Shown in pieces: positions 18,190 to 26,800 of a stretch of DNA of 64,000 nucleotides. The stretch is from NCBI RefSeq assembly GCF_030145815.1, contig NZ_JAIXHL010000009.1, positions 62,001 to 126,000 of the forward strand, read 5' to 3'. The number at the start of each line of letters is the position of its first letter. Position 1 is the stretch's first letter. A program made the translations under genes and the position numbers. Below the pieces are notes generated by a model. The model made no database searches. It saw only the letters and a list, made by a program, of their open reading frames with translations, and was not told where the DNA came from. This stretch comes from Sphingomonas sp. Its GTDB lineage: Bacteria; Pseudomonadota; Alphaproteobacteria; Sphingomonadales; Sphingomonadaceae.

Positions 18190-18797
18190 TCATCGGGCGG
18201 CGCCAACCACATTGACGGTCAGGGCTATGGCGGCGACGTTGAAAATGAATGCTGCCAGCCCGTGGAGCACGACGCGCCTGCGAAGCGCCGGGGTGCATAC
18301 CGCGACATCGGACACCTGGAACGTCATTCCTATGACAAACGAGAAGTAGCAGAAATCCCAGAAATCCGGAACTTGCGTGCCAGGGAATTTGAGCCCCTCG
18401 GGGGGCGAATCCCCCACGCCCCGGTAGTAGACATGGCCATAGTGGAGCGCGAAGCTAACGTTTCCGAATAGCCACGCGGCAAAAAGGGTAAAGATCGCCA
18501 AGATCAGCTGACGATCATTATGAGGCCTCGCGTGAGTCAGCTCGACAATGATCGCTCAAGCGACTGCGGCGATGGTCAGCGCCGCTACGAGCATGAGAAT
18601 CGGGCGGGAGGCGTCATAACGTTGAGCATGTTGACGCAAGCGCTCTGCCGAACCCCGTCGCATGATCATCGCTATGCCGATGAGAAACAGGGCGGCTGCC
18701 GCATCGAAAGCTGCCAAAATCGCCGTAGTCAGCCCATATGGCCCCGACAGGAGCGTCGCTCCCATGATGAGCACGGCCACGAAGGCGACGTACAGCC
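18190..18797 (-). pseudogene. DUF1345 membrane protein, broken by a stop codon and an IS insertion
   Basis: Two pieces of one DUF1345 protein are visible on the minus strand. The N-terminal part reads RLYVAFVAVLIMGATLLSG onward and ends at an in-frame TGA (18556..18558). The C-terminal part carries the family motifs FALHYGHVYYRG and PDFWDFCYFSFVIGM in the same frame. So a single stop codon divides an otherwise open gene. In addition, the IS element at 18798 interrupts the 5' end; beyond it the frame continues as AKPRKRGSSSFPRL up to the end of the cytochrome b561 gene. Family members are small inner-membrane proteins of unknown function. Confidence 0.8.
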
Positions 18798-18815
18798 TGA
18801 CGTGACCCCCGGCTT

Positions 18816-19727
18816 TCATCCAGCCGGGACCAGAGACCGGCGTTTGTTGTGGTGCACGAGCGCACACGAAGCAATGGCCTGGACGCGTCCAGGCCATTGC
18901 TTCTCGATCTCGGCGGCGAAGGCCGCCGGGGTGGCGTAGCCGAGCGAGGAGTGCGGCCGCTCGGTGTTGTAGTCGTCGACCCATTCCCGGACCACGGCGC
19001 GGGCGTGCGCGAGGCTGAGGAACAGCGTCTCGTTGAGCAGCTCGTCGCGCATACGGCCGTTGAAGCTCTCGACATAGCCGTTCTGCATGGGGCGGCCCGG
19101 CGCGATGTAGTGCCACTCGACCTTTGACTCGCCCGACCAGACCAGCACCGCGTTCGAGGTCAGCTCGGTGCCGTTATCGCTGACAATCATGCTTGGCCGA
19201 CCACGCTCGGCGACCAGGTCGACCAGTTCGCGTACGACCCGCTTGCCGGAGATCGAGGTGTCCACCACCGCACGCAGGCATTCGCGCGTGACGTCGTCGA
19301 CGATGTTGAGCACGCGAAACCGCCGGCCGGTGGCAAGCTGGTCATGAACGAAGTCCAGGCTCCAGCGCTGGTTGGGGAGCGCCAGCACCGGCCCAGGTGC
19401 CCGCGCGCCCACGGCGCGCCTTCGTCCCTTCCTGCGCCTCACAGTCAGGCCCTCCTCTCGGTAGAGCCGCTGCGTCTTCTTGCGGTTGATGGTGACGCCG
19501 TCGCGCCGCAGCAGGATGTGCAGCCGCCGATAGCCGAACCGGCGACGCTGGCCTGCCAACTCGCGCAGCCGTGCCCGCAGATCCTCGTCGCCCCCGCGAC
19601 ATGAGCGGTAGCGCATGCTCGTCCGGTCGGCCCCGATCACGGCGCAGGCGCGCCGCTCGCTCATCCCGAATCCAGCCTGCAACCGCGCGACCGCCTCCCG
19701 TTTGGCGGCCGCGCTCACCACTTTTTT
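18816..19727 (-). CDS. IS3-family transposase OrfB (DDE integrase domain)
   Basis: The catalytic half of the transposase. An N-terminal HTH_21-type region ([20 protein letters not shown]) is followed by an rve integrase core with the DDE residues in [17 protein letters not shown] and the Glu in [14 protein letters not shown]. It is made as an OrfAB fusion by a minus-one slip on the A6G run at 19727..19721, where OrfA codons (GCA AAA AAG) shift into this frame (AAA AAA GTG). The start given is the slip site; a free-standing start is not evident. Confidence 0.85.
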   Translation of the reverse strand, partial: KKVVSAAAKREAVARLQAGFGMSERRACAVIGADRTSMRYRSCRGGDEDLRARLRELAGQRRRFGYRRLHILLRRDGVTINRKKTQRLYREEGLTVRRRKGRRRAVGARAPGPVLALPNQRWSLDFVHDQLATGRRFRVLNIVDDVTRECLRAVVDTSISGKRVVRELVDLVAERGRPSMIVSDNGTELTSNAVLVWSGESKVEWHYIAPGRPMQNGYVESFNGRMRDELLNETLFLSLAHARAVVREWVDDYNTERPHSSLGYATPAAFAAEIEKQWPGRVQAIASCALVHHNKRRSLVPAG

Positions 19728-19981
19728 GCCAGCAGGTCTTTCAACCCCGCATTGTCCAGCATGGCGTCGGCCAGCAGCCGCTTGAGCCTGCCATTCTCGT
19801 CTTCCAGTGCCCGCAGCCGCTTCGCCTCGGACACCTCCAGGCCCCCATACTTGGCCTTCCAGGCGTAGTAGGTCGCGCTCGACATGCCGTGCTTGCGGCA
19901 CAGCTCCGTCACCACCGCACCCGCCTCGGCCTCCTTCAGAATGCCGATGATCTGCTCTTCCGAAAACTGCTTCCGCTTCAT
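19715..19981 (-). CDS. IS3-family transposase OrfA
   Basis: An 88-residue protein with the transposase_8 helix-turn-helix ([20 protein letters not shown], then [17 protein letters not shown]) and a leucine-zipper-like tail ([18 protein letters not shown]) used for multimer formation. It binds the element ends. It ends in LAKKW-stop at the A6G slip site, where part of the ribosomes move into orfB. Confidence 0.9.
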   Translation of the reverse strand: MKRKQFSEEQIIGILKEAEAGAVVTELCRKHGMSSATYYAWKAKYGGLEVSEAKRLRALEDENGRLKRLLADAMLDNAGLKDLLAKKW

Positions 19982-20121
19982 TCCGTCCGTCCCTTCGAGG
20001 GGCCGGTCTCTAGGTCCAGGTGGATGAAGAAACGGGGGTCACGTCAAGCCTCGGAAAGCTGCTAGAGCCCCTTTTTCTTGGCTTAGCATCCGCGCCGCCG
20101 CCATTCTCGGCGGCGCGTGAT

Positions 20122-20721
20122 TCACTTCCCGGCAAGAGAGTCTTGCTCAGTCCTGGCGGCAGCTCGAAAACCGAACATGCTCTGGAAGATTCGATGTCCC
20201 GCCAGCTGGTGCAGGACGGCGAGCCCGGCATGCCCGACCAGATAGGCCCACATCAGCGGCGCTACGGTTTCATGGATCGAAAGAAGCGGTCGGGCAGTGG
20301 CGATGAAATAGCCGGCTGCACCTGAAGTGGCCATCACCAGCGCGAGGAGCAGGCCCACTCCATGCACGGCACTTGCCAGCGGACTCTCTTGGGTGAGAGG
20401 TATGCGCCCAGCCTTCAGGCTGGAAAGGTGGCTTTTGAGATCCATCCAAAAGGCGCGGAGACGCTTCCCGGAAAACCAGGGAAAGAGCATGCCGAGGTTT
20501 GTCTCACCCCGCCTAACGACCGCCCAGAGGAAGAAGACTGTGAGAGCAGCCAGGCTCGCTATTCCCACCCACTCGTGCAGCTCGAAATAAGCGTCTCCGG
20601 GACTTCCTCGCTCCGGATGCTTCATCACAAGGCTGATTATAAGCTGGTGCACTACAGCTGCCGCGATAAAAAGATGGAGCAGCTGAGTTAGAGTTGAATG
20701 GTAGACAGACTTCGTGCTCAC
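20122..20721 (-). CDS. Cytochrome b561-type membrane protein
   Basis: A 199-residue membrane protein of the Ni,Fe-hydrogenase/cytochrome b561 family. About four hydrophobic segments are visible, with histidines in positions expected for haem ligands (LLHLFIAAAVVHQL, FELHEWVG, AVHGVGLLLALV, HAGLAVLHQLAGH). Such proteins pass electrons across the inner membrane. The GTG at 20721 is preferred because AAGGAG stands 6 bases upstream; the longer frame to 20793 has no such site. It lies just before the interrupted DUF1345 gene on the same strand. Confidence 0.75.
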   Translation of the reverse strand: MSTKSVYHSTLTQLLHLFIAAAVVHQLIISLVMKHPERGSPGDAYFELHEWVGIASLAALTVFFLWAVVRRGETNLGMLFPWFSGKRLRAFWMDLKSHLSSLKAGRIPLTQESPLASAVHGVGLLLALVMATSGAAGYFIATARPLLSIHETVAPLMWAYLVGHAGLAVLHQLAGHRIFQSMFGFRAAARTEQDSLAGK

Positions 20722-21321
20722 TTTTGTCTCCTTGATGGCGCTACGACATCGCAAAATTAGATCAAGCGACGAAGCGGCAGTCACAGGCGGCACCCGACGG
20801 GCGCAGACCCTGAGGATGCACCCAGACCACTAGAGGCGGCAGACCGGATCGAGAAGCTCCCTTGGCTGGCGCCTCTGCTAGTGCCCAGGTGCATGCTGTA
20901 ATCCTGATCATTGCTCACGACATACATATGCTGCGCGAGGATGACATTGCCCTTCTCCGGTAATTACGAATTTTTCACGAGCGGCGGCAGGCGGTCGTCT
21001 CCGCGCCGCCGCGCCCGCACGTCCGGCCAGGGCATCGTGCGCACCGGAGCGGAGGCCAATGAGGATCTGGGTTGATGCGCCGATTCTCGGGCGTTGAATG
21101 CGCTCTTCAACTTGGCGGAAGTCTCGACAGCTGTTGGGCGTAAAGACGAACACCCAAAGAGCGCGGTGGGAACGCCAATGGACGTTCCCAAACCTTGCTC
21201 TCTTCGAGTCGATCGGAAGGGTTTGCCTCGCTAGCCAAGCCATTTGGGGACGTGTCGGCAATGGGTGGAAAGTGTACACTAGGAGGCGTACATTGCACGT
21301 ATCCGCTGCGAGATGATCTAA
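20722..21321. other. Non-coding stretch between cytochrome b561 and the cation exporter
   Basis: About 600 bases with no gene I can support. A long minus-strand frame (20908..21564) is mainly a shadow of the exporter gene, and a 72-residue plus frame (21098..21316) has no family pattern. The stretch GTACACTAGGAGGCGTAC near 21275 has 4-base symmetrical ends (GTAC) and lies just upstream of the exporter, so it may be part of its promoter; this is weak. Confidence 0.4.
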
Positions 21322-22287
21322 ATGCATCATACCCACGATACCCTCCGCCACGAGCACATCTTCCTCAGTCAAGCGCACGAGGCGCACGAGAGACGCACGT
21401 TGTACGTGGTGGTCCTTACGGCAGCGATGATGGTGGTCGAAATTGCCGCTGGCTGGCTCACGGGCTCGATGGCCCTGCTCGCCGACGGATTCCACATGGC
21501 CACGCATGCGGGCGCGCTGGGGGTAGCCGCGTGGGCGTACTCCTTTGCCCGCAGACACGCCCACAGTCCGCGATTTACCTTCGGCACGGGGAAGGTGGGT
21601 GATCTTGCCGGCTTTGCGAGCGCTCTTGTGCTAGCGATCATCGCGGTAGGGATCGGCGTCGAGTCCGTTCAGCGTTTCTTCGAGCCTGGGCAAATCGCGT
21701 TTGTCGAAGCGACTTGGATTGCGGTTTTGGGCTTGGCTGTGAACCTTGCCAGCGCCTGGCTGTTGGGCCACGGCCATTCGGGCTATCACAACCATCACGT
21801 TCACTCTCCAGGGCATGATCACGGGCGAGACCGCACTCACGACAACAACCTGAGGTCAGCCTACTTCCACGTCCTTGCGGACGCCCTCACTTCGGTGCTC
21901 GCGATTTTGGCACTCTTAGCAGGTCAATTCCTCGGATGGGTGTGGATGGATGCTGCGATGGGCATCGTTGGAGCATCGGTCATCGGGCGGTGGTCATGGG
22001 GATTGATGCGGGACACTGGCGCAGTGCTGCTTGACGCGGTGCCTAATAACTCTCTGGAAGAAGAGATTCGTGAGGCTATTGAAGATGGAGATGCCCGGAT
22101 AACCGATTTACATGTTTGGCAAGTTGGGCCAGGCAAATACGCAGCCATCATCTCGTTGTCCGCTCATCAGCCGCTCAGCCCATCGGACTATGCAGCAAGA
22201 GTGACTATCCACGACGAGTTGGTTCATGTGACGGTAGAAACCCACTATTGTCAGGGTCTTCACCCTGATTGTCGAAAAGCAGCCTGA
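21322..22287 (+). CDS. dmeF: Cation diffusion facilitator, DmeF type (Co/Ni/Zn export)
   Basis: A 321-residue CDF transporter. It has a His-containing N-terminus (MHHTHDTLRHEHIFL) and the family HADGFHM-like site in the form LLADGFHMATHAGAL. A long His-rich loop (GHGHSGYHNHHVHSPGHDHG) comes between membrane segments 4 and 5, then the second site YFHVLADALTSVLA and a cytosolic tail with THYCQGLHPDC. DmeF proteins export Co2+ and related cations in exchange for protons. The usual upstream partner DmeR is not seen, so regulation is unknown. It is the last gene before the tRNA-like end at 22.6 kb. Confidence 0.85.
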   Translation: MHHTHDTLRHEHIFLSQAHEAHERRTLYVVVLTAAMMVVEIAAGWLTGSMALLADGFHMATHAGALGVAAWAYSFARRHAHSPRFTFGTGKVGDLAGFASALVLAIIAVGIGVESVQRFFEPGQIAFVEATWIAVLGLAVNLASAWLLGHGHSGYHNHHVHSPGHDHGRDRTHDNNLRSAYFHVLADALTSVLAILALLAGQFLGWVWMDAAMGIVGASVIGRWSWGLMRDTGAVLLDAVPNNSLEEEIREAIEDGDARITDLHVWQVGPGKYAAIISLSAHQPLSPSDYAARVTIHDELVHVTVETHYCQGLHPDCRKAA

Positions 22288-22516
22288 TTGATTTCGAATT
22301 CGTTTTAAGAACAGCAAACGTCGCCAACGGTCGAGCGGCCTACGTCCATCAGTTCAGTAGCACCCGCAACAAACGGATCGGGTGCCCCGAATCCGGCCAT
22401 TGCGCAACTCAAAGAGCCTGATATCCGACGTCCCCTACCCCATGCAGTCTGTAGCAGTCTTGAGAGGGGAGGTTGCCAGTCGGCATCAAGGCGACGTGTC
22501 GGAAGCTTCGCAAAAG

Positions 22517-22539
22517 TGTGGGCGTAAATGTGGGCGTAA
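22517..22539 (+). repeat. Tandem G-rich repeat next to an attachment-like site
   Basis: TGTGGGCGTAA occurs twice with a 12-base period (22517..22527 and 22529..22539), about 70 bases from a tRNA-like CCA end. Similar G-rich pairs stand at 44391..44410 and 47374..47397. Paired repeats of this kind near the ends of tRNA-inserted islands are often the arm-type binding sites of the integrase. The role here is inferred. Confidence 0.5.
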
Positions 22540-22584
22540 GTTCTTTAGCAGTGATGAAATGCAGTGTCTGCAAGACCATATTTG

Positions 22585-22611
22585 TGGGGTTCGAATCCCT
22601 CCGTCCCGCCA
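22585..22611 (+). other. tRNA-Ser-like 3' end (T-arm and CCA), probable island attachment site
   Basis: The sequence GGGGTTCGAATCCCTC is a T-arm with a TTCGAAT loop, followed by CGTCCCG and CCA. A normal tRNA-Ser 3' end would read CGTCTCC-G-CCA, so one base appears to be missing. No D-arm or anticodon arm lies upstream, so this is not a full tRNA gene. It looks like the copy of a tRNA 3' end left by integration of an island. A related CTCCGTCTCCGCCA lies at 47514..47527 beside the integrase. Confidence 0.5.
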
Positions 22612-23071
22612 TCGCTGCCAAAATAGCAGCGTTTAATCAGTCGCTTAAGGACTGTTTGTTATATCAGCCCCACCGGCAGCCCCACTGATATCGAAGTCGA
22701 GGCGACGCCGGCTGCGACAGCCATCTATGTCTCATAGCCTGTGGTGCAGTGAGGCCCTATGAGCGGGGAATCGATGCGCTGGTCGTCGCTCGATTGTAGG
22801 CGGCGGATGGGAAGCAAGAGTGCCCGCCGGCCATTTTGTCTCGGCGCGCTAAGTAAGCCCAACTCGCCAACGTAGAGCGGATCCGTTTTGTGGCCCCAAT
22901 AGCGGTGATTCGGCGAACAAGTCCCTTTCCTAAAGCCAGCCGCTGTCGTTTGGCCGGTTTCGTTGACAGCCCATCCGAACTGGTGCTTTAGATAAGTCAT
23001 GGGGGCGGCGGTCTCCCCACGAGGCGACAGCCGAAGCATCGCGTCCTGATCTGGTTGTCAAAGGACGCACC
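22612..23071. other. Gap between the attachment-like site and chrB
   Basis: About 460 bases without a supportable gene. A minus-strand frame at 22725..23039 (104 codons) has no recognisable family and no good ribosome-binding site. The chrB promoter should lie near the right end of this gap. Confidence 0.4.
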
Positions 23072-23896
23072 ATGCCCTCATTGAATAGTATCGCTCCGGA
23101 TAAGCTCGTCCGACTTATCGGCACCTCTGGTGCACCCACGATTATCGACGTGCGAACCGGCGAAGGTTCGTACCTTATTCCTAGCGGCGTCCGATTGGAT
23201 GCTGGCAGCGTCGAACAATGGGCGATGTCGGTCGCAGCCTCTACCGTCGTCGTCGTTGATGAGGACGGAAAATCCGCTGCTCATGGCGTCGCTGCCTGGC
23301 TCAGAACCGAGGGCGTGAATGCAGAGGCACTGGAGGGCGGCTTTGCCGGTTGGGAGGGGGCGGGCCTGCCTTTGCTGCCGTCCCGGAAGCTGCCGCGCCG
23401 GGATGCGCAGGGCTGTACGCTCTGGGTCACGCGCGCGCGGCCTAAGGTAGACCGGGTCGCGTGCCCCTGGCTGATCCGGCGATTTGTCGATCCGCGTGCG
23501 CGCATTCTCTATGTGCCGGCGCCCGACGTGATCCGGACCGCGAACGAGCTCGATGCGGCACCTTTCGATGTCGCCGATGAAGCGGTGTTCTGGAGCCACC
23601 GTGGCGAGCGATGCACGTTCGACGTGATGGTCGAGGAGTTCGGACTCGGCGCGTTCCCCGCCATCGATTATCTCGCTTCCATCGTGCGCGGCGCCGATAC
23701 TGGCCGCCCTGATCTGGTGCCCGAGGCGGCCGGGCTGCTTGCCGTCTCCCTCGGCTTGTCGCGAATTTACGCCGACGATCTCGATCAGCTCGAAGCCGGT
23801 ATGCCCGTTTATGATGCGCTCTATCGTTGGTGTCGGGATGCGCGCGACGAGACGCACGACTGGACCTCGCACAAGCCACGCGAGGTGAAGGCATGA
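23072..23896 (+). CDS. chrB: Chromate resistance protein ChrB: rhodanese-like head fused to the ChrB C-terminal domain
   Basis: A 274-residue two-part protein. Residues 1 to about 105 form a rhodanese-like fold (TIIDVRTGEGSY, ending EGGFAGWEGAGLPL). The position of the catalytic cysteine holds Asp instead (VVVVDEDGKSAAHG, near residue 63), so sulfur transfer is unlikely. From about residue 115 the ChrB C-terminal domain follows (TRARPKVDRVACPWLIRRFV, then FSH-like WSHRGERCTFDVMVEE). ChrB supports chromate resistance and may sense chromate. It overlaps chrA by 4 bases (ATGA), a clear operon. Confidence 0.85.
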   Translation: MPSLNSIAPDKLVRLIGTSGAPTIIDVRTGEGSYLIPSGVRLDAGSVEQWAMSVAASTVVVVDEDGKSAAHGVAAWLRTEGVNAEALEGGFAGWEGAGLPLLPSRKLPRRDAQGCTLWVTRARPKVDRVACPWLIRRFVDPRARILYVPAPDVIRTANELDAAPFDVADEAVFWSHRGERCTFDVMVEEFGLGAFPAIDYLASIVRGADTGRPDLVPEAAGLLAVSLGLSRIYADDLDQLEAGMPVYDALYRWCRDARDETHDWTSHKPREVKA

Positions 23897-25293
23897 GTGC
23901 GGTAGCGGCGGATGCCGCGGTCGCCGTGCGACCGGCACCTGTGACACTCGGCGAGGCATTCTGGGTTTGGTTGCGCGTCGCGATGCTCTCGTTCGGCGGG
24001 CCGGCCGGTCAGATTGCGGTGATGCACCGCATCCTAGTCGAGGAGAAGCGTTGGATCGGCGAGCAGCGCTTTCTGCACGCGCTCAACTACTGCATGCTTC
24101 TGCCGGGGCCGGAGGCGCAGCAGCTCGCCACCTATATCGGCTGGCTGATGCATCGCGCGAAGGGTGGCATCGTCGCCGGTGTATTGTTCGTGTTGCCCGG
24201 CGCCGTTTCGATTATGGCCTTGAGCTGGATTTATGTCCTGTACGGCAGGCTCGGGATCGTATCGGCGCTGTTCTTCGGCCTCAAGTCGGCGGTGCTGGCG
24301 GTCGTGCTGGAAGCGGTCATGCGGATCGGCAGCCGGGCGTTGCGTTCCAACGCGGCGCGGCTGCTGGCTTCGGCGGCGTTTGTCCTGATCTTCTTTTTCG
24401 GCGTGCCGTTTCCCGCGATCGTGCTGAGTGCTGGCCTGATTGGCTGGTGGGCTGGTAGAGCGGGTCATCCTGCCTTCCGGGGCGGTGGCGGACATGGCTC
24501 GGGCAAAGGACCGATCGTCAACGACGCCGATACGCTGCTTGGCGAGGAGCTGCCCGAGCACGCGCGGCCGAACTGGCGCGAGACGCTGCGCACTACGCTG
24601 CTTTGGCTTGCCCTGTGGCTGGTGCCCGTTGTCGCGCTCCTGATCGGGCTAGGTCCGGATCACGTGTTTAGCCGCATCGCCACCTTTTTCTCGACGATGG
24701 CGATGGTGACGTTCGGCGGCGCCTATGCCGTGCTTGCCTATGTCGCGCAGCAGGCGGTGGAAAATTATCAATGGCTCGCACCTGCTGAGATGCTGGACGG
24801 CCTTGGCATGGCTGAGACGACACCCGGGCCGCTAATCATGGTACTCCAATTCGTCGGCTTCCTCGGCGCTTATCGCGACGCGAGCGGGCTCGACCCGCTG
24901 CTGGCAGCGACACTCGGTGGGCTGCTTGCGACCTGGGTGACGTTCACGCCGTGCTTCCTGTGGATTTTTCTCGGTGCCCCGTTCATCGAGCGATTGCGTG
25001 GCAATGCCGCCGTATCGGGCGCCCTCTCAGCAATCACCGCAGCGGTCGTAGGCGTCGTGCTCAACCTCGCTATCTGGTTCGCGCTGCACACGCTGTTTCA
25101 GTCCACGGTGGCGGTGCAGACTGGACCGCTCCATTTCGATGCGCCAGTTCTTGCCAGCATCAATTGGTGGGCGCTCCTGCTTGCCGCAGTCGCCGTGCTT
25201 GCTGTGTTCGTTCTGCGGCTAGGCGTGATCGCGACGCTGCTCGCGTCGGCCGCCGCCGGGATCACGCTTCACCTCATCGGCGCGGTCGGCTGA
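23893..25293 (+). CDS. chrA: Chromate efflux transporter ChrA
   Basis: A 466-residue long-chain CHR transporter with two homologous CHR domains. The first opens with FWVWLRVAMLSFGGPAGQIA and carries YCMLLPGPEAQQLATYIGW. The second has FFSTMAMVTFGGAYAVLAYV and the GMAETTPGPLIMVLQFVGF motif. About ten hydrophobic segments are visible, with a Gly/His-containing linker (GGGGHGSGKG). ChrA pumps chromate out of the cell. The ATG at 23893 overlaps the chrB stop. The next gene is convergent and begins one base after the stop. Confidence 0.95.
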   Translation: MSAVAADAAVAVRPAPVTLGEAFWVWLRVAMLSFGGPAGQIAVMHRILVEEKRWIGEQRFLHALNYCMLLPGPEAQQLATYIGWLMHRAKGGIVAGVLFVLPGAVSIMALSWIYVLYGRLGIVSALFFGLKSAVLAVVLEAVMRIGSRALRSNAARLLASAAFVLIFFFGVPFPAIVLSAGLIGWWAGRAGHPAFRGGGGHGSGKGPIVNDADTLLGEELPEHARPNWRETLRTTLLWLALWLVPVVALLIGLGPDHVFSRIATFFSTMAMVTFGGAYAVLAYVAQQAVENYQWLAPAEMLDGLGMAETTPGPLIMVLQFVGFLGAYRDASGLDPLLAATLGGLLATWVTFTPCFLWIFLGAPFIERLRGNAAVSGALSAITAAVVGVVLNLAIWFALHTLFQSTVAVQTGPLHFDAPVLASINWWALLLAAVAVLAVFVLRLGVIATLLASAAAGITLHLIGAVG

Positions 25294-26193
25294 TCAGGAC
25301 GGCAGCACCTCGACCGTCATTGCGTAGGATGCGCGTGGCTGGGGTGGCGCGATCACGCGGCGCGGGCCTTCGGTCGAGGATGCACCAGCCTGTGGCGCTG
25401 CCGCCTCCCCTGGTACAGCGGGGTTGCCTCCGCCGCGCGAACCGCCGCTGGACACGCTCACCCACCACATGCCGGCCTCTGGCCAGGTAATGGTCACCTT
25501 ACCCTGCGCGTCGGTCTTGAGGCTGAGCTGCTGGATGCCGTCGCGATAGCGCACGCCGCCATTGACTGCGCTCACTGTGAGATCGGCAGCGGGCTTCCCA
25601 TCCAGCAGGAACTGGAAGGTCGCCGCCTTGCCCGCGAGCAGCTCGGTCGGGTGGGTCACCGGCACCATCTCAAGGCCCTTGCCGGTCGGCTTGAACACGG
25701 CGGTCGTGGGCTCGCCCGCGGTCGCGAAGGTCTCGATGCGGCTGATGTTGACCGCGCTCCATACCTCGGTAGCACCGGCAGGGACTGCCTGCGCCAGGGT
25801 CGTGGGCGTCGTGCCGCGCGGCAGCATCTTGCGCTCGCCGTCGAGCAGGAAGCTACCGCTCACTGACTCGGTGACGATCGAGAGCTTATAGGTGCCGCGC
25901 TGGGTGATGTGCAGGTCGAACACTTGCCGCAGACGCCCCTTGGCGCGATTCTCGACTGCGACCGCGCTGCCATCGGGCGCGAGTGCGACCGGGTCCCAAT
26001 TCTGCGCGGCATGATCGTAATAATAGAGATCGGTCGATAGCGCGGCATCGACCGTCAGCCACTCGTCGCCGCTGCCCGTGAACATCGTTTCGGACGGCAG
26101 CATCCAGGAACGCGGCGCCGCCTGCGCTGGAACCGAGGCGAGCATCGCGCACAGGGCGAAGAAGGTGGTGGCGGGCTTGCGGAAGAATTTCAT
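25294..26193 (-). CDS. Periplasmic DUF4198-domain protein
   Basis: A 299-residue secreted protein with a signal peptide (MKFFRKPATTFFALCAMLAS, cleavage after AQA). A DUF4198 (NikM-like) beta-rich region follows: PRSWMLPSETMFTG at the start, LAGKAATFQFLLDGKPAADL with an Ig-like repeat, and ITWPEAGMWWVSVS. DUF4198 proteins often accompany cobalt, nickel or TonB-dependent metal transport and may bind metal in the periplasm. It is the last gene of the metal operon read leftwards, 12 bases after the DUF2271 gene. Confidence 0.75.
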   Translation of the reverse strand: MKFFRKPATTFFALCAMLASVPAQAAPRSWMLPSETMFTGSGDEWLTVDAALSTDLYYYDHAAQNWDPVALAPDGSAVAVENRAKGRLRQVFDLHITQRGTYKLSIVTESVSGSFLLDGERKMLPRGTTPTTLAQAVPAGATEVWSAVNISRIETFATAGEPTTAVFKPTGKGLEMVPVTHPTELLAGKAATFQFLLDGKPAADLTVSAVNGGVRYRDGIQQLSLKTDAQGKVTITWPEAGMWWVSVSSGGSRGGGNPAVPGEAAAPQAGASSTEGPRRVIAPPQPRASYAMTVEVLPS

Positions 26194-26205
26194 GGTTTCG
26201 CCTCT

Positions 26206-26733
26206 TCAACGCCGCGCGGTCATCGCGACCGCGCCCAGTTCGAATTTGCCGCTCGCCGACGCGGTTGCGCGATTGCCCGACCAGCTGAACGGCAGGCGGA
26301 CCGCTTCGCGGCCACCAGCCTCACGTGCCGCCTCGACCACGAGCACATACTTGCCCGGTGCGAGCGCGGCCATTCCGCCGCGACCAGCGGAGAAGCTGAG
26401 CTTGTGCGTGCCGGCCGGGCGCGTCGCGCCGCTGATCCCGTCGGCGGGCATCTTCTGGGTTCGGCCCGCTGCACGCCACCAGAGCCGGATATCGCGCAGC
26501 CATTTGGCACCGGCATTGTTGCGCTTGTCGACATCGTAGAGGACGCTGAGCGTACGCGACGGCGCACCCTCTTTTTCGAGCCAGACTGCGACGTAAGGGC
26601 GATGATATTCGGCGACGGTAAGGCGCGGGAGGGTGAATGTCAGGTCGATGGTTTGCGCCGCTGCCTGTGGGGCCACGAAGCCCCCTGACCCAAGCGCCGC
26701 CATCGTGAGTCCCGTCAAGCGCAGCTGCATCAC
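26206..26733 (-). CDS. Periplasmic DUF2271-domain protein
   Basis: A 175-residue secreted protein. After a signal sequence ending near APQAAAQ, it shows the DUF2271 pattern: RPYVAVWLEKEGAPSRTLSV, then LRDIRLWWRAAG, GISGATRPAGTHKLSF and YVLVVEAAREAGGREAVRLP. DUF2271 proteins are commonly encoded beside DUF4198 and PepSY proteins in metal or haem loci and have no proven role. It sits between the MFS exporter and the DUF4198 gene in one direction of transcription. Confidence 0.75.
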   Translation of the reverse strand: MMQLRLTGLTMAALGSGGFVAPQAAAQTIDLTFTLPRLTVAEYHRPYVAVWLEKEGAPSRTLSVLYDVDKRNNAGAKWLRDIRLWWRAAGRTQKMPADGISGATRPAGTHKLSFSAGRGGMAALAPGKYVLVVEAAREAGGREAVRLPFSWSGNRATASASGKFELGAVAMTARR

Positions 26734-26800
26734 ATTCCCCCTTTATCGATATAGCCCTGATTAAGCTAACGATTCGCAATTGCAATGATTCGCTTCGTGG

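Larger units (their letters stand above)
18798..20046 (-). mobile_element. Complete IS3-family insertion sequence (IS407-like group)
   Basis: A 1249-base element bounded by imperfect terminal inverted repeats of about 40 bases that start TGACGTGACCCCC and end with its complement GGGGGTCACGTCA. A 4-base direct repeat, agcc, flanks it (18794..18797 and 20047..20050), the target duplication expected for the IS407 group. Inside are orfA and orfB in a minus-one overlap. All parts look intact, so it may still move. It sits in the 5' part of the DUF1345 gene. Confidence 0.9.

Noticed and set aside
22585..22611. A complete tRNA gene
   Set aside because: Only the T-arm and CCA end are present; there is no D-arm or anticodon arm and the acceptor strand is one base short.
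22725..23039. 104-codon minus-strand frame left of chrB
   Set aside because: No start signal and no recognisable family; it may be chance in a gap of mobile DNA.
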